Source: Halomonas alkaliantarctica
GTDB taxonomy: Bacteria > Pseudomonadota > Gammaproteobacteria > Pseudomonadales > Halomonadaceae
Assembly (NCBI RefSeq): GCF_029854215.1
Contig: NZ_CP122961.1
Coordinates: forward strand, 496,001-560,000
Reading direction: 5' to 3'
Length of the DNA stretch: 64,000 nt
Part shown: piece after piece, positions 29,279 through 39,385 of the stretch
Layout: each line of letters starts with the position of its first letter
Numbering within the stretch: position 1 is the stretch's first letter
Program-made: the position numbers and the translations under genes
The notes under the pieces: generated by a model
Seen by the model: the letters and a program-made list of their open reading frames with translations, nothing else
The model's database searches: none
What the model was told of the DNA's origin: nothing

Positions 29279-31954
29279 TCAAACCCCCAGCACCTCAATC
29301 AGGCGTTCGCGCAGCTGCTGCTGGCGCTCGGGGTCAGTCAGTGGTTCGCCTGCTTTGGTGGTGATAAAAAAGACGTCTTCTACCCGCTCACCGAGAGTGG
29401 CGATTTTTGCCGCGGAAAGCGAGATGTCCTGCTCCATAAAGATACGCCCCACCCGGGCCAGAAGGCCGGGACGGTCGGGAGCCGTTAGCTCCAGCAGCGT
29501 GCGCTCATTGGCTGGATCCTGCTCAATCAGCACTTCCGTAGGCACCTTGAAATGCTTGAGCTGGCGCGGCGTGTGGCGGGTGACGATATCTGGATAGTCG
29601 TCAGGGTCATCCAGTTCTTCCACCAGATGTTGGCGCATCTCTTCGATGTGGCCTGGGTCACGAATGGGCTGGCCATGGTGGTCGAGCACGATAAAGGTGT
29701 TCAGCGTCCAATCGTTGTGGGAGGTCGCAATGCGCGCATCGTGAATCGAAAGCCCCAACTGCTCCATGGCAGCGGCAGTAGCCGCGAAAAGGTCGTCCAC
29801 CGAACGGGTGTGGATAAACACTTTGGTGCCGCCTTCGGACATGTCCGCCGTCGGTGCGCTGATCAACACCAGCGGCAGCGGCGACTGGTTGTGATTGAGA
29901 ATGCCCTGGGTCTGCCAAACGATTTCGCTGGGCGCGTACTGTAGGAAGTAGTCTTCCCCTAGCGATTCCCAAAGATGATCGATTTGCTCACGATTAACGC
30001 CGATGGTTTGCAGCAGAGAGCGTGCTTCGGTGCGCGTTTCCCGCACCCAGTCGTCGCGGTCGGGTGGATTGTTCAGGCCACGGCGCAGGGCGCGCTTGGT
30101 TTCAGCGTGTAGTTGGCGCAGCAGCGATGCCCGCCAGCCGTTCCACAGCGTGGGGTTGGTGGCATTAATGTCGGCCACGGTGAGCACGTAAAGATAGTCC
30201 AGGCGCGTTTCGTTACGCACGATCAAGGCAAAATCGCGAATCACATCGGGGTCGCTGATATCGCGCTTTTGCGCCGTCATCGACATCAATAGATGGTGCT
30301 CAACCAGCCAACTGACCAAGTTCGTGTCGTGGGGCGAGACGTGGTGGCGCTGGCAAAAATGCTCAACGTCCCGGGCGCCGATTTCCGAGTGATCGCCGCC
30401 GCGGCCCTTGCCAATGTCGTGAAACAGCCCGGCGATCCACAGCAGGTCAAGCTTGGGCAACTGCTGCATCAAGGCCACTGCCACAGGAAAGTCACCCTTC
30501 GCTTCCGGTTTGCGGAAATTGTGCAGAAATTTGAGCAGCAGCAGGGTGTGGGCATCGACCGTGTAGATGTGAAACAGGTCGTGCTGCATCAGCCCTATGG
30601 CGCGGCCAAATTCGGGCAGGTATTTGCCCAGAATACCGTAGCGGTTCATGCGCCGTAGCTGACGGGGTACGTTGCCGGGGGCGCGCATAATGGCCATAAA
30701 TAGTCGCTGATGGCGCGGGTCTTCCCGGTAGTGGTCGTCGATCTGGTGGCGATGATCGCGAATTAGCCGGATAGTGTCTGCCCGTACCCCTTCGATTTCG
30801 GGGTGCTTGGCCATCAGCAGGAATAGCTCCAGCATCGCCGCAGGCCGCTCGCGGAATAGATTGCGCGAACGTACCTGGATATAGCCTCCCTTGGTCTCGA
30901 AGCGCTCGTTGAGTTTGACGGTTTCCAGCGCCTCTTTGCCGCGCAGAATGACCTCGTCAAAGTGCTGCAGCAGCATATCGTTGAGTCCCGCCAGCGCGGT
31001 GACGTGTCGGTAATAGCGCTTCATAAACTGCTCAACCGCTAGACGTTCCGGCGTATCGCGGAAGCCAAACATTTCGGCGATGGTGCGCTGGTGGTCAAAC
31101 AGCAGGCGGTCTTCGGCGCGGTCGGTAATCATATGCAGGGCATAGCGCACCTGCCACAAGAACGCCTGCCCCTGGCTTAAAATGCGCAGTTCGGCATCGT
31201 TCATAAAGCCGTTGGCGACGATGTCGGTGTACTGCTCGGTACCGAAGTGACGCTTGGCCACCCAGCCGATCATCTGGATATCGCGTAGTCCGCCAGGGGA
31301 GCTTTTGAGGTTCGGTTCTAAGTGGTACTCGGAGTTGTTGTAGCGGTAGTGACGGGAGATCTGCTCCTGCCACTTGGCTTCAAAGAAGCGGTCGGCGGGC
31401 CAAATGTGCTCGGCCCTGAGGCGTTCGCGCATCGCTTCGCGCAGGCTTTCTGGTCCCGCAATCAGGCGAGATTCGAGCAGGTTGGTGATCACCGTGACAT
31501 CCGCTTCGGCTTCCCGCTCGCAGTCGCTAAGCGAGCGAACGCTATGACCAATTTCCAGGCCAATATCCCACAGGAAGGTGATAAAAGCGGTCAGCGGTTC
31601 GCGATAGGCAGTGTCGTCGTCCTGCTCCAACAGTAGCAGTAGATCGATATCCGAGTGGGGGTGTAGCTCACCACGGCCATAGCCGCCTACTGCCACAAGC
31701 GCAATACCATCATCAGGCCACTCATGCTGCGCCCAGGCAATCGCCAGTAGTTGATCCAGGTACCAGGCGCGGCCGCGCACAAGGTCGCGGATGTCTGCAC
31801 CGGCGCGGAACTGGTCGTCCAGGCGCGCCTGTAGCTCGCGCAGTGCGGCCTTGAAGGGCGCTACCGGCGAACGTGAGCCGGCAAGCTCGGTGCGGAAAAG
31901 ATCCAGGTCGAAAAGCGTGGTGTCCGGCTCAAACCGGTGGTGGTGTAATAGCAT
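29279..31954 (-). CDS. glnD: PII uridylyltransferase/uridylyl-removing enzyme
   Basis: Senses glutamine and adds or removes UMP on PII proteins, setting nitrogen metabolism. 891 residues, matching E. coli (890). Nucleotidyltransferase domain: VGGYGRGELHPHSDIDLLLL near residues 78-98. HD domain: GLFHDIGKGRGGDHSEIGARD near 510-535. Two C-terminal ACT domains bind glutamine (VFIHTRSVDDLFAATAAAME; LLELTAPDRPGLLARVGRIF). Its start shares one base with the map stop. Confidence 0.97.
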   Translation of the reverse strand: MLLHHHRFEPDTTLFDLDLFRTELAGSRSPVAPFKAALRELQARLDDQFRAGADIRDLVRGRAWYLDQLLAIAWAQHEWPDDGIALVAVGGYGRGELHPHSDIDLLLLLEQDDDTAYREPLTAFITFLWDIGLEIGHSVRSLSDCEREAEADVTVITNLLESRLIAGPESLREAMRERLRAEHIWPADRFFEAKWQEQISRHYRYNNSEYHLEPNLKSSPGGLRDIQMIGWVAKRHFGTEQYTDIVANGFMNDAELRILSQGQAFLWQVRYALHMITDRAEDRLLFDHQRTIAEMFGFRDTPERLAVEQFMKRYYRHVTALAGLNDMLLQHFDEVILRGKEALETVKLNERFETKGGYIQVRSRNLFRERPAAMLELFLLMAKHPEIEGVRADTIRLIRDHRHQIDDHYREDPRHQRLFMAIMRAPGNVPRQLRRMNRYGILGKYLPEFGRAIGLMQHDLFHIYTVDAHTLLLLKFLHNFRKPEAKGDFPVAVALMQQLPKLDLLWIAGLFHDIGKGRGGDHSEIGARDVEHFCQRHHVSPHDTNLVSWLVEHHLLMSMTAQKRDISDPDVIRDFALIVRNETRLDYLYVLTVADINATNPTLWNGWRASLLRQLHAETKRALRRGLNNPPDRDDWVRETRTEARSLLQTIGVNREQIDHLWESLGEDYFLQYAPSEIVWQTQGILNHNQSPLPLVLISAPTADMSEGGTKVFIHTRSVDDLFAATAAAMEQLGLSIHDARIATSHNDWTLNTFIVLDHHGQPIRDPGHIEEMRQHLVEELDDPDDYPDIVTRHTPRQLKHFKVPTEVLIEQDPANERTLLELTAPDRPGLLARVGRIFMEQDISLSAAKIATLGERVEDVFFITTKAGEPLTDPERQQQLRERLIEVLGV

Positions 31955-32745
31955 CAGTTGGTTAGAAAACTGAAGTCTTCATCGCCACGCGCGGTCAGTA
32001 CTTCTACACCGCCCTCGGTCACCAGCAGCGTATGTTCCCACTGCGCTGAAAGGCTGCGATCTTTGGTGACGGCGGTCCAGCCATCGCGTAGCACCTTGGT
32101 TTTATACCCGCCAACGTTAATCATCGGCTCGATGGTAAAGCACATGCCTGCGGCGAGCTTAATGTCGGCATCCGGTGCGTAGCCGTCGTAGTGTAAAAAC
32201 TGCGGCTCTTCGTGGAATTCGGCGCCGATGCCGTGGCCGCAGAAGTCCCGAACGACGGAGTAGCCGTTGCTTTCGGCATGTTTTTGAATCACGCGGGCAA
32301 GCTCTGAGAGGCGCACGCCAGGCTTCACCAGCTCGATACTTTTATACAGGCACTCCTGAGTAATTCGGCACAGCCTTTCGCCCTGGATGGTCTCACCCAC
32401 TACGAACATCACGCTGGAGTCGCCATGGTAGCCGTCGGTGGTCTTAACGGTGATATCCAGGTTCATGATATCGCCATTTTTGAGCTTCTTGGCGTCGTCG
32501 GGGATGCCGTGGCACACCACATGGTTGATCGACGTACAGGTCGCTTTGGGAAAACCGTGGTAGTTCAGCGGTGCCGGGGCTGAACCCAGCTCGTTAACAA
32601 TATACTCATGACAGAGACGGTCGATTTCACCCGTGCTAATGCCCGCCTGTACGTGCGGGGTGATCATTTCAATCACGCTAGCCGCTTGGCGCCCGGCTTC
32701 GCGCATGTGTTCGATTTCAGAAGGCGTCTTGATAGGAACGTTCAT
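31954..32745 (-). CDS. map: Methionine aminopeptidase, type I
   Basis: Removes the N-terminal Met from nascent proteins. 263 residues, E. coli size. Metal ligands lie in NLDITVKTTDGYHGDSSVMF (Asp, Asp), FCGHGIGAEFHEEP (His), FTIEPMINVGG (Glu) and QWEHTLLVTEGG (Glu); the catalytic His is in NYHGFPKATCTSINHVVCHG. The ATG at 32745 was preferred to an upstream extension lacking family similarity. Divergent from rpsB, the usual arrangement. Confidence 0.97.
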   Translation of the reverse strand: MNVPIKTPSEIEHMREAGRQAASVIEMITPHVQAGISTGEIDRLCHEYIVNELGSAPAPLNYHGFPKATCTSINHVVCHGIPDDAKKLKNGDIMNLDITVKTTDGYHGDSSVMFVVGETIQGERLCRITQECLYKSIELVKPGVRLSELARVIQKHAESNGYSVVRDFCGHGIGAEFHEEPQFLHYDGYAPDADIKLAAGMCFTIEPMINVGGYKTKVLRDGWTAVTKDRSLSAQWEHTLLVTEGGVEVLTARGDEDFSFLTN

Positions 32746-33079
32746 GAATGCTCGATATGGGTTCTGAATGGATAATTGAATGGCGCAATTTAAGACCGTC
32801 AAACGGGGTGCGACTTCATCTTGGCAATGATCTATGGTATAAAGCCGCGCGCTTTCCTGCAATCGTGATTCCGAGCTTCTTGTTAGCTGGGAAGGACGCA
32901 GTAGGGCAGGGCGATGAATCCGCAGGGTGCTCGCTAACGGGCGCGTTGCTTACTATCAAGCCTTAAAAACACACATGCACCGGCACATGGTCCCGGGTGC
33001 CGCTGGCAGCGTTTAACGCGGTCAACGGTCGGATCCATGGGGTGCGTGGAGGCCTAACCCGAGTTTTAGGAGTTCTACC
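32746..33079 (+). promoter_or_regulatory. rpsB leader region with sequestered ribosome site
   Basis: This 334-base map/rpsB gap has no gene. TGGTATAAAG at 32835-32844 is an extended -10 promoter candidate, leaving a leader of about 230 bases. Within it GTTAGC (32882-32887) can pair with GCTAAC (32933-32938). Just before rpsB, CCTAA (33053-33057) pairs with TTAGG (33066-33070), burying part of the AGGAG ribosome site (33068-33072). In E. coli, protein S2 represses its own operon through the rpsB 5' leader; this is the likely counterpart. Confidence 0.6.
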
Positions 33080-33829
33080 ATGTCTCACGTTAATATGCGT
33101 GACCTGCTGAAAGCAGGCGCTCACTTTGGTCACCAGACTAAGTACTGGAACCCGAAGATGAGCAAATTTATCTTCGGCGCGCGCAACAAGATTCACATCA
33201 TCAACCTTGAGCACACCCTTCCGGCGCTGAACGAAGCGATCGATGTGGTCGAGAAGATGGCGGCATCCAACAACAAAATTTTGTTTGTTGGCACCAAGCG
33301 CAGCGCTAGCAAGGTAATTAAAGAAGAAGCCAATCGTGCAGGTCAGCACTTCGTCAACCATCGCTGGTTGGGCGGCATGTTGACTAACTTCAAGACCATC
33401 CGTCAGTCGATTAAGCGTCTGCGCGATCTTGAAGCTATGCGCGAAGACGGCACCTTTGAGAAGCTGACCAAGAAAGAAGTGTTGGTAGCGACTCGCGAGC
33501 AGGAAAAGCTTGAGCGCTCTATCGGCGGTATCAAGAACATGGGCGGCCTACCGGACGCACTGTTCGTGATCGACGTTGACCACGAGCGCATCGCGATCAA
33601 CGAAGCCAACAAGCTGGGTATCCCGGTTATCGGCGTGGTGGACACTAACTCCAACCCCGATGGCGTTGACTACGTAATCCCCGGCAACGATGACTCTATC
33701 CGCGCTATCCAGATCTACGTAAAAGCGATTGCGGATGCGTGTGGTCGTGCCAAAGAAGGCAACGCTCAAGAGTTCGTTGAAGTGACCGAAGAGGCCGCTG
33801 CAGCTGAAGACAACACTGCCGCTGAGTAA
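33080..33829 (+). CDS. rpsB: 30S ribosomal protein S2
   Basis: 249 residues, small-subunit protein bridging head and body. [57 protein letters not shown] and [20 protein letters not shown] are diagnostic. Ends in an acidic Ala/Glu tail ([16 protein letters not shown]). First gene of the long plus-strand block; followed by an intergenic terminator/attenuator before tsf. Confidence 0.98.
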   Translation: MSHVNMRDLLKAGAHFGHQTKYWNPKMSKFIFGARNKIHIINLEHTLPALNEAIDVVEKMAASNNKILFVGTKRSASKVIKEEANRAGQHFVNHRWLGGMLTNFKTIRQSIKRLRDLEAMREDGTFEKLTKKEVLVATREQEKLERSIGGIKNMGGLPDALFVIDVDHERIAINEANKLGIPVIGVVDTNSNPDGVDYVIPGNDDSIRAIQIYVKAIADACGRAKEGNAQEFVEVTEEAAAAEDNTAAE

Positions 33830-33871
33830 TAGCAGCAGTGGGTGCGGTGAGCAGGTGTGCCGCATCAAGAC

Positions 33872-33894
33872 AAAGGGGGCTATGCCCCCTTTTT
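33872..33894 (+). terminator. Attenuator/terminator between rpsB and tsf
   Basis: AAAGGGGGC, TAT loop, GCCCCCTTTTT. A hairpin with a T run between two genes that must both be expressed; partial termination would set the S2:EF-Ts ratio, as is known for the E. coli rpsB-tsf operon. Confidence 0.8.
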
Positions 33895-34056
33895 CCCGCT
33901 ACAGATGAACTGTCTGAGCGGACGAATTTGCCGGCACTCAGTACCGGCCCCGCAATACAGGGAGATATAGGCAGCGTGATACATGATGGTCATTTATCAT
34001 GCCTATACTCTGTGTTGCGTCTAACTCTCATAGAACCATTTCAGAGGTGAATTCTC

Positions 34057-34926
34057 ATGGCAGCTATCAGCGCCTCTCAGGTCAAGGAACTTCGCGAACG
34101 TACCGGTCTCGGCATGATGGAGTGTAAAAAAGCACTCACCGAAACCGACGGTGATATCGAAGTTGCGATTGAAAACCTGCGCAAAAGCTCCGGCCTAAAA
34201 GCGGCGAAGAAAGCCGATCGTATCGCCGCAGAAGGTGTAGTGGTTACGCGTGTAGCGGAAGACGGCAGCTACGGCGTAATGGTTGAAATCAACTCCGAAA
34301 CCGACTTTGTTGCCCGTGATGACAACTTCATCGCATTTGCCGACAAAATCGCCGCAGCCTTCTTTGCAGCGAAAAGTGAAGATGTCGCCGCCGTTATGGC
34401 TGGCGAGCTGGAAACTGCTCGCGAGCAGTTGGTTCAGAAAATCGGCGAGAACATCGGTGTGCGTCGTGCCATCGTTGTGAACGCTGTTGGTGGTGGCCTG
34501 GTAGGCGAATATGTCCACGGCGGTCGCATTGGTGTTCTAACCGTGCTGACTGGCGGTACTGCGCAAGTGGCAAAAGACGTTGCGATGCACGTAGCCGCAA
34601 TTAACCCTGCGGTTGCGCATCCTGCCGACATGCCCCAAGAGCAGCTGGATCAGGAAAAAGCGATTATTCTGGCACAGCCGGATATGGCTGGTAAGCCGGA
34701 GCAGATCGCTGAGAAAATGGTTCAAGGCCGCTTGAAAAAGTACCTGGCAGAAAACAGCCTGACCGAGCAGCCGTTTGTAAAAGATCCCAATCAGACGGTT
34801 GCTGAGTTCGTCAAAGCTGCTGGCGGCGAAGTGGTTAGCTTTACGCGCTTTGAAGTTGGCGAAGGTATCGAGAAAGAAGAAGTCGACTTTGCTAAAGAAG
34901 TTATGGAACAGGCTGGCCGTCGCTAA
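34057..34926 (+). CDS. tsf: Translation elongation factor Ts
   Basis: Nucleotide exchange factor for EF-Tu, 289 residues. The N-terminal UBA-like domain is [41 protein letters not shown]. The core starts at the conserved [10 protein letters not shown], containing the Asp-Phe pair that pushes into EF-Tu's magnesium site. The dimerisation and C-terminal module follow ([14 protein letters not shown]). GAGGTGA precedes the ATG. A 227-base gap separates it from rpsB. Confidence 0.98.
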   Translation: MAAISASQVKELRERTGLGMMECKKALTETDGDIEVAIENLRKSSGLKAAKKADRIAAEGVVVTRVAEDGSYGVMVEINSETDFVARDDNFIAFADKIAAAFFAAKSEDVAAVMAGELETAREQLVQKIGENIGVRRAIVVNAVGGGLVGEYVHGGRIGVLTVLTGGTAQVAKDVAMHVAAINPAVAHPADMPQEQLDQEKAIILAQPDMAGKPEQIAEKMVQGRLKKYLAENSLTEQPFVKDPNQTVAEFVKAAGGEVVSFTRFEVGEGIEKEEVDFAKEVMEQAGRR

Positions 34927-34950
34927 GGTCAGAGGTTTCAGAAAAAAGAT

Positions 34951-34972
34951 GGCGTGCGCGTGAGCGCACGCC
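34951..34972 (+). other. Perfect hairpin between tsf and pyrH
   Basis: GGCGTGCGC, GTGA tetraloop, GCGCACGCC: nine perfect base pairs without a T run, 24 bases after the tsf stop. More likely an RNA-stabilising or processing hairpin than a terminator. Confidence 0.55.
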
Positions 34973-34991
34973 TTCGCGTATCCGGCCCCTG

Positions 34992-35012
34992 TATAATTAA
35001 TGCTAGTATAAT
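34992..35012 (+). promoter_or_regulatory. Candidate pyrH promoter (two TATAAT boxes)
   Basis: Two exact TATAAT hexamers at 34992-34997 and 35007-35012, 15 bases apart, lie about 100 bases before pyrH. No good -35 element is visible at standard spacing for either. Confidence 0.35.
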
Positions 35013-35102
35013 CGGCCCTAAGATAGCTGGTTTTATACACTGGTTTTATACCAAGGGGCTGACCCGCCTGCCTGTTTACAGGTCTGCCTCAGGAGAGATG
35101 CC

Positions 35103-35876
35103 ATGTCGCGTGATGTTCAAGAACCTACCCCCCATGTAGCACCCAGCAAGGCTGAGGGTTCGAAGTCAAAATACAAACGTATTTTGCTCAAGCTTTCTGG
35201 CGAAGCGCTCATGGGTGAGCACGATTTTGGTATTGACCCTAAGGTGCTTGACCGCATGGCGCTGGAAATTGGCCAGCTCGTCGGCATCGGGGTTCAGGTT
35301 GGCATCGTGATTGGCGGTGGGAACTTGTTCCGCGGCGCGGCGCTTAATGAAGCTGGCATGGATCGTGTCACCGGTGACCATATGGGCATGCTGGCGACCG
35401 TGATGAATGCGCTGGCGATGCGTGATGCGTTAGAGCGTTCCAATATCCGCTCGCGCGTGATGTCTGCCATCCCGATGAGCGGCGTAGTAGAGCACTATGA
35501 CCGGCGTACCGCCATTCGCTACTTAACCTCTGGGGACGTAGTGCTGTTCTCTGCAGGTACTGGTAACCCCTTCTTCACCACCGACTCTGCTGCCTGTTTG
35601 CGCGGTATTGAGGTGGACGCCGACGTCGTGATCAAAGCGACCAAAGTCGATGGCGTCTACAATAAAGACCCGGTAAAACATCCAGATGCGGTGAAGTACG
35701 ACCAGCTCTCTTACGACGACGCCCTGGATCAAAAATTGGGCGTTATGGATTTGACCGCTATCTGCCTGGTACGTGACCATAATATGCCGGTGCGGGTATT
35801 TGACATGAATAAGCCTGGTGCCCTACTGAATATGGTCGTAGGGGGCAAGGAAGGCACGCTGATATACAGAGGGTAA
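35103..35876 (+). CDS. pyrH: UMP kinase
   Basis: Phosphorylates UMP to UDP; hexameric amino-acid-kinase fold. 257 residues, with about 20 extra polar N-terminal residues compared with E. coli (241). [42 protein letters not shown] and [19 protein letters not shown] are family signatures. AGGAGAG precedes the ATG. Followed by frr at four bases. Confidence 0.97.
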   Translation: MSRDVQEPTPHVAPSKAEGSKSKYKRILLKLSGEALMGEHDFGIDPKVLDRMALEIGQLVGIGVQVGIVIGGGNLFRGAALNEAGMDRVTGDHMGMLATVMNALAMRDALERSNIRSRVMSAIPMSGVVEHYDRRTAIRYLTSGDVVLFSAGTGNPFFTTDSAACLRGIEVDADVVIKATKVDGVYNKDPVKHPDAVKYDQLSYDDALDQKLGVMDLTAICLVRDHNMPVRVFDMNKPGALLNMVVGGKEGTLIYRG

Positions 35877-35880
35877 TGAC

Positions 35881-36438
35881 GTGATCAACGATATTAAGAA
35901 AGATGCCGATTCGCGCATGCAAAAAAGCGTTGAGGCGCTGCATAGCAACTTCAATAAAATTCGTACCGGTCGTGCTCACCCGAGCATATTAGACGCCGTT
36001 ACCGTGGACTATTACGGCAGCCAGGTACCGCTTAGCCAAGTGGCATCGGTCAACGTTGAGGACGCCCGCACGCTGACGATTGCGCCGTGGGAGCAGGGCA
36101 TGGTGCAGAAGATCGAAAAAGCCATCATGACCTCTGATCTTGGTTTGAACCCGGCCAGTGCGGGTAACGTGATCCGGGTGCCGATGCCGATGCTCACCGA
36201 AGAGACCCGCAAAGGTTACATCAAACAGGCGCGTAGCGAAGCTGAACACGCCCGCGTTGCCGTACGTAACGTACGTCGTGATGCGAACGGCGACTTCAAG
36301 TCGTTGTTAAAAGATAAAGAGATTACTGAAGACGATCAGCGTGAAGGCGAAGACGCGATTCAAAAGCTGACCGACAAGTATATTGCTGAGATCGATAAAG
36401 CGCTGACTGCAAAAGAGCAGGATCTCATGCAGGTATAA
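35881..36438 (+). CDS. frr: Ribosome recycling factor
   Basis: 185 residues; with EF-G it splits post-termination ribosomes. [52 protein letters not shown] and [22 protein letters not shown] match the three-helix bundle and beta domain. Starts at GTG, four bases after pyrH. Confidence 0.98.
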   Translation: MINDIKKDADSRMQKSVEALHSNFNKIRTGRAHPSILDAVTVDYYGSQVPLSQVASVNVEDARTLTIAPWEQGMVQKIEKAIMTSDLGLNPASAGNVIRVPMPMLTEETRKGYIKQARSEAEHARVAVRNVRRDANGDFKSLLKDKEITEDDQREGEDAIQKLTDKYIAEIDKALTAKEQDLMQV

Positions 36439-36458
36439 ACCTGTGCTTTATTCAGCCG

Positions 36459-36482
36459 CGGGCAGCTTAGGCTGCCCGTTTT
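36459..36482 (+). terminator. Hairpin with short T run after frr
   Basis: CGGGCAGC, TTAG, GCTGCCCG, TTTT. It may be a partial terminator before uppS, whose transcription would then depend on readthrough or its own promoter. Confidence 0.6.
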
Positions 36483-36531
36483 GCCACACTCTGGCTGGTT
36501 TTTTTATGACTGAACTTTGGTGCGAGAATCC

Positions 36532-37320
36532 ATGACGTCTCCGCAGCTTCCTGATAAACAGCCGGATGACGCCTGTGCTTCTTCTTTGGCCGGGGAGGCC
36601 CCGCCGTCCCACGTTGCCATCATTATGGATGGCAATAACCGCTGGGCGCGCGCGCGCGGGCTCTCGGGGGTGCGCGGGCACCGGGCTGGGGTGGAAACCG
36701 TTCGTGCGGTGATTCAGCGGGCCGCCGAGCGCGAAGTGCAAACGCTTAGCCTGTTTGCCTTCTCCAGTGAAAACTGGAAACGCCCAGCCGCAGAGGTCAA
36801 TGCGTTAATGGAGCTGTTTTTGATGGCGCTGAAGCGTGAAGTCAAAAAGCTCAATGAGCGTAATGTCCGCCTCTCGATTATTGGCGAGCAGCGCGGCTTT
36901 TCCCACGCCATTCAAAAGCATATTCAGCGTGCTGAAGCGCTAACGGCCGACAACACGGGCATGCATCTGGTGATTGCCGCCAACTATGGCGGTCAGTGGG
37001 ATATCGCACGCGCGGCGCGCACTCTAGCCGAGCAAGTGGCGGCTGGCGAATTAGCACCTGCAGATATTGACGAAGTCTGCTTTGATCAAGCGATGGGAGT
37101 TGATAATGTACCACCGGTAGATCTGTGTATACGCACCAGTGGTGAGCAGCGGCTATCCAACTTTATGCTTTGGCAGTTGGCTTATGCCGAGCTGCACTTT
37201 TCCCCACTGCTATGGCCCGATTTCGGTGCAGATGCGTTTGATGCGGCATTAAACGACTTCTGTCAGCGTCGTCGTCGCTTTGGTATGACGGACGAACAAA
37301 TAGAGGCGCAGGGTGCTTAA
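36532..37320 (+). CDS. uppS: Undecaprenyl diphosphate synthase (cis-prenyltransferase)
   Basis: Makes the C55 lipid carrier for peptidoglycan and O-antigen from FPP and IPP. 262 residues. The first about 30 are polar and variable. HVAIIMDGNNRWARARG holds the catalytic Asp; GHRAGVETVRAV, LSLFAFSSENWKRP and DLCIRTSGEQRLSNFMLWQLAYAEL follow. The ATG at 36532 was preferred over an upstream TTG; its ribosome site is weak. Confidence 0.96.
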   Translation: MTSPQLPDKQPDDACASSLAGEAPPSHVAIIMDGNNRWARARGLSGVRGHRAGVETVRAVIQRAAEREVQTLSLFAFSSENWKRPAAEVNALMELFLMALKREVKKLNERNVRLSIIGEQRGFSHAIQKHIQRAEALTADNTGMHLVIAANYGGQWDIARAARTLAEQVAAGELAPADIDEVCFDQAMGVDNVPPVDLCIRTSGEQRLSNFMLWQLAYAELHFSPLLWPDFGADAFDAALNDFCQRRRRFGMTDEQIEAQGA

Positions 37321-38143
37321 ACAGCGGATTATCACCGCAGCTTGGCTAGCACCTCTGGTGCTGGCTGGTCTGTTTGGTTTAGACGGCGGCGCTTTTGCGC
37401 TTTTTACGGCACTGATAGTGCTACTCGCCACCTGGGAGTGGGCCAATCTGGCGGGTGTTACCCGCTCGGCGCAGCGTGCCCAGCTAGTGGCCGTGATGGC
37501 GGTGTTGATGGTGGTCATGTGGCTTATCGGGGCTGCCACATCGATATGGCCGCTTTGGCTCTCCGCCGCTGGCTGGCTGGTGAATCTCTACTGGGTAACC
37601 CGCTACCCTGCGGCGGGTGAACAGTGGCAGGCCACCGCACGTCGCCTGGCGATGGGCTTATGGGTGCTATTGCCCTGCTGGGTGGGCTTTAACGTTCTGC
37701 GTGACATCGGTATGGTTTGGCTGCTGTTTGTGCTCCTGCTGGTTTGGTGCGCGGATATCGGCGCCTACTTTGTGGGGCGGAATTGGGGTAAGCGCAAATT
37801 GGCTCCCCATGTGAGCCCTGGCAAATCATGGGAGGGCGTTTACGGCGGATTAGCGGCGACCGCTATTCTGGCCATCCTCTTTGCGCTGTGGTTGCCGCTC
37901 GGTCTAGTGGGTGGCATTGCTCTGATACTCATCACCGCCGTGGTCACCCTGGCCTCGGTGCTAGGGGATCTGCTGGAAAGCATGCTCAAGCGCCACCGTA
38001 ATATCAAAGATTCGAGCCAGTTGCTCCCCGGCCACGGCGGGGTTCTGGATCGCATTGATAGTCTCACCGCGGCAATTCCGCTGTTTGCGCTGTTCTATGT
38101 GGAAGTACTGATTGAGGTGTTTGCTCAGGTGCCACCGCTATGA
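37313..38143 (+). CDS. cdsA: Phosphatidate cytidylyltransferase
   Basis: Inner-membrane enzyme making CDP-diacylglycerol from CTP and phosphatidic acid. 276 residues with about eight hydrophobic helices. The signature [29 protein letters not shown] matches the family pattern (S-x3-R-x3-K-D-x6-PGHGG-x2-DR-x-D). GTG start, overlapping the uppS stop by eight bases; its own stop overlaps the dxr start (ATGA). Confidence 0.96.
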   Translation: MLKQRIITAAWLAPLVLAGLFGLDGGAFALFTALIVLLATWEWANLAGVTRSAQRAQLVAVMAVLMVVMWLIGAATSIWPLWLSAAGWLVNLYWVTRYPAAGEQWQATARRLAMGLWVLLPCWVGFNVLRDIGMVWLLFVLLLVWCADIGAYFVGRNWGKRKLAPHVSPGKSWEGVYGGLAATAILAILFALWLPLGLVGGIALILITAVVTLASVLGDLLESMLKRHRNIKDSSQLLPGHGGVLDRIDSLTAAIPLFALFYVEVLIEVFAQVPPL

Positions 38144-39339
38144 GCCAACTCGCTAATAAGCAACGTGTGACCGTACTTGGCTCGACAGGCTCTGTGGGCA
38201 CTAGCACGCTGGATGTGATTAGTCGCCATCCCGACCGCTATTGCGTACATGCCCTGACCGCGCACACCTCAAAAGAGGCTCTGCTAGCGCAGTGTTTAGC
38301 GCACCGCCCCGCGGTTGCCGTGCTAGATGATGAAGCCGATGCCGCTTGGCTGCGCCAAAAGCTCAAAGGGGCAGGCCAGCTAACCGAGGTGAACGCAGGC
38401 CCCGAGGCGTTATGCGAGGTGTCTCGAGAGGCCAGCGTCGACTGCGTAATGGCAGCCATTGTTGGGTCGGCGGGCTTGCTGCCTGCACTAGCCGCAGCGG
38501 AAGCAGGCAAGCGTGTGCTATTGGCCAATAAAGAGGCACTGGTGATGAGCGGCGCGCTATTTATGGAGGCTGTTTCCCGCTCCGGCGCAACATTACTGCC
38601 GATAGATTCCGAACATAATGCCATTTACCAGTGTCTACCTGCGGAGCATCGTGGCGGGCTTGCCAAGCACGGCGTACGTCAACTGCTGCTAACGGCCTCA
38701 GGTGGCCCGTTTCGTACCTGGAGCCAGGCCGATATCAACAATGTCACTCCCGAGCAGGCCTGCGCTCATCCGAACTGGTCGATGGGGCGTAAAATATCGG
38801 TGGATAGCGCCACGCTGATGAATAAAGGGCTGGAGCTTATTGAAGCTTGCTGGCTGTTTGATGCTACCCCCGAACAGATCCAGGTGGTGGTTCACCCGCA
38901 AAGCGTGATTCACTCCATGGCGGCCTATCAGGATGGCTCAGTGATTGCTCAGTTAGGTAATCCTGATATGCGCATCCCCATCGCCTACGGGCTAGCGTGG
39001 CCAGAGAGAATTGACGCGGGGGTCGAAACACTGGATCTTTTTCAGGTGGCGCGGCTTGATTTCGAAGCCCCCGATGAAACACGTTTTCCCTGTTTAGGGC
39101 TTGCCCGTGAAGCGATGCGGCAGGGCGGCATGGCACCCGTAGTGCTCAACGCTGCCAATGAGGTTGCGGTTGAGGCATTCCTACAGCGTCGGCTTGGCTT
39201 TACAGCCATTGGGCAGTTGGTAGCCGACGTTTTGTCGCGCCCCTGTCAAGGCCGGGTTGATAGCCTTGATAGCGTATTAGCAACGGATCAATGGGCGCGA
39301 CAGCAGGCGCTGGAACTAGTAACAAGGTGGTCCGCTTAA
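38140..39339 (+). CDS. dxr: 1-deoxy-D-xylulose 5-phosphate reductoisomerase
   Basis: Second step of the MEP isoprenoid pathway, NADPH-dependent, supplying IPP for UppS. 399 residues. [18 protein letters not shown] is the NADPH loop. [27 protein letters not shown] (metal Asp and Glu) and the flexible active-site loop with [21 protein letters not shown] are intact. [11 protein letters not shown] closes the core. Translationally coupled to cdsA. Confidence 0.97.
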   Translation: MSQLANKQRVTVLGSTGSVGTSTLDVISRHPDRYCVHALTAHTSKEALLAQCLAHRPAVAVLDDEADAAWLRQKLKGAGQLTEVNAGPEALCEVSREASVDCVMAAIVGSAGLLPALAAAEAGKRVLLANKEALVMSGALFMEAVSRSGATLLPIDSEHNAIYQCLPAEHRGGLAKHGVRQLLLTASGGPFRTWSQADINNVTPEQACAHPNWSMGRKISVDSATLMNKGLELIEACWLFDATPEQIQVVVHPQSVIHSMAAYQDGSVIAQLGNPDMRIPIAYGLAWPERIDAGVETLDLFQVARLDFEAPDETRFPCLGLAREAMRQGGMAPVVLNAANEVAVEAFLQRRLGFTAIGQLVADVLSRPCQGRVDSLDSVLATDQWARQQALELVTRWSA

Positions 39340-39385
39340 GCATTCGCTGAGCTGGTCGTTAGAGCGGGGCATTAAGGAGTTCAGT

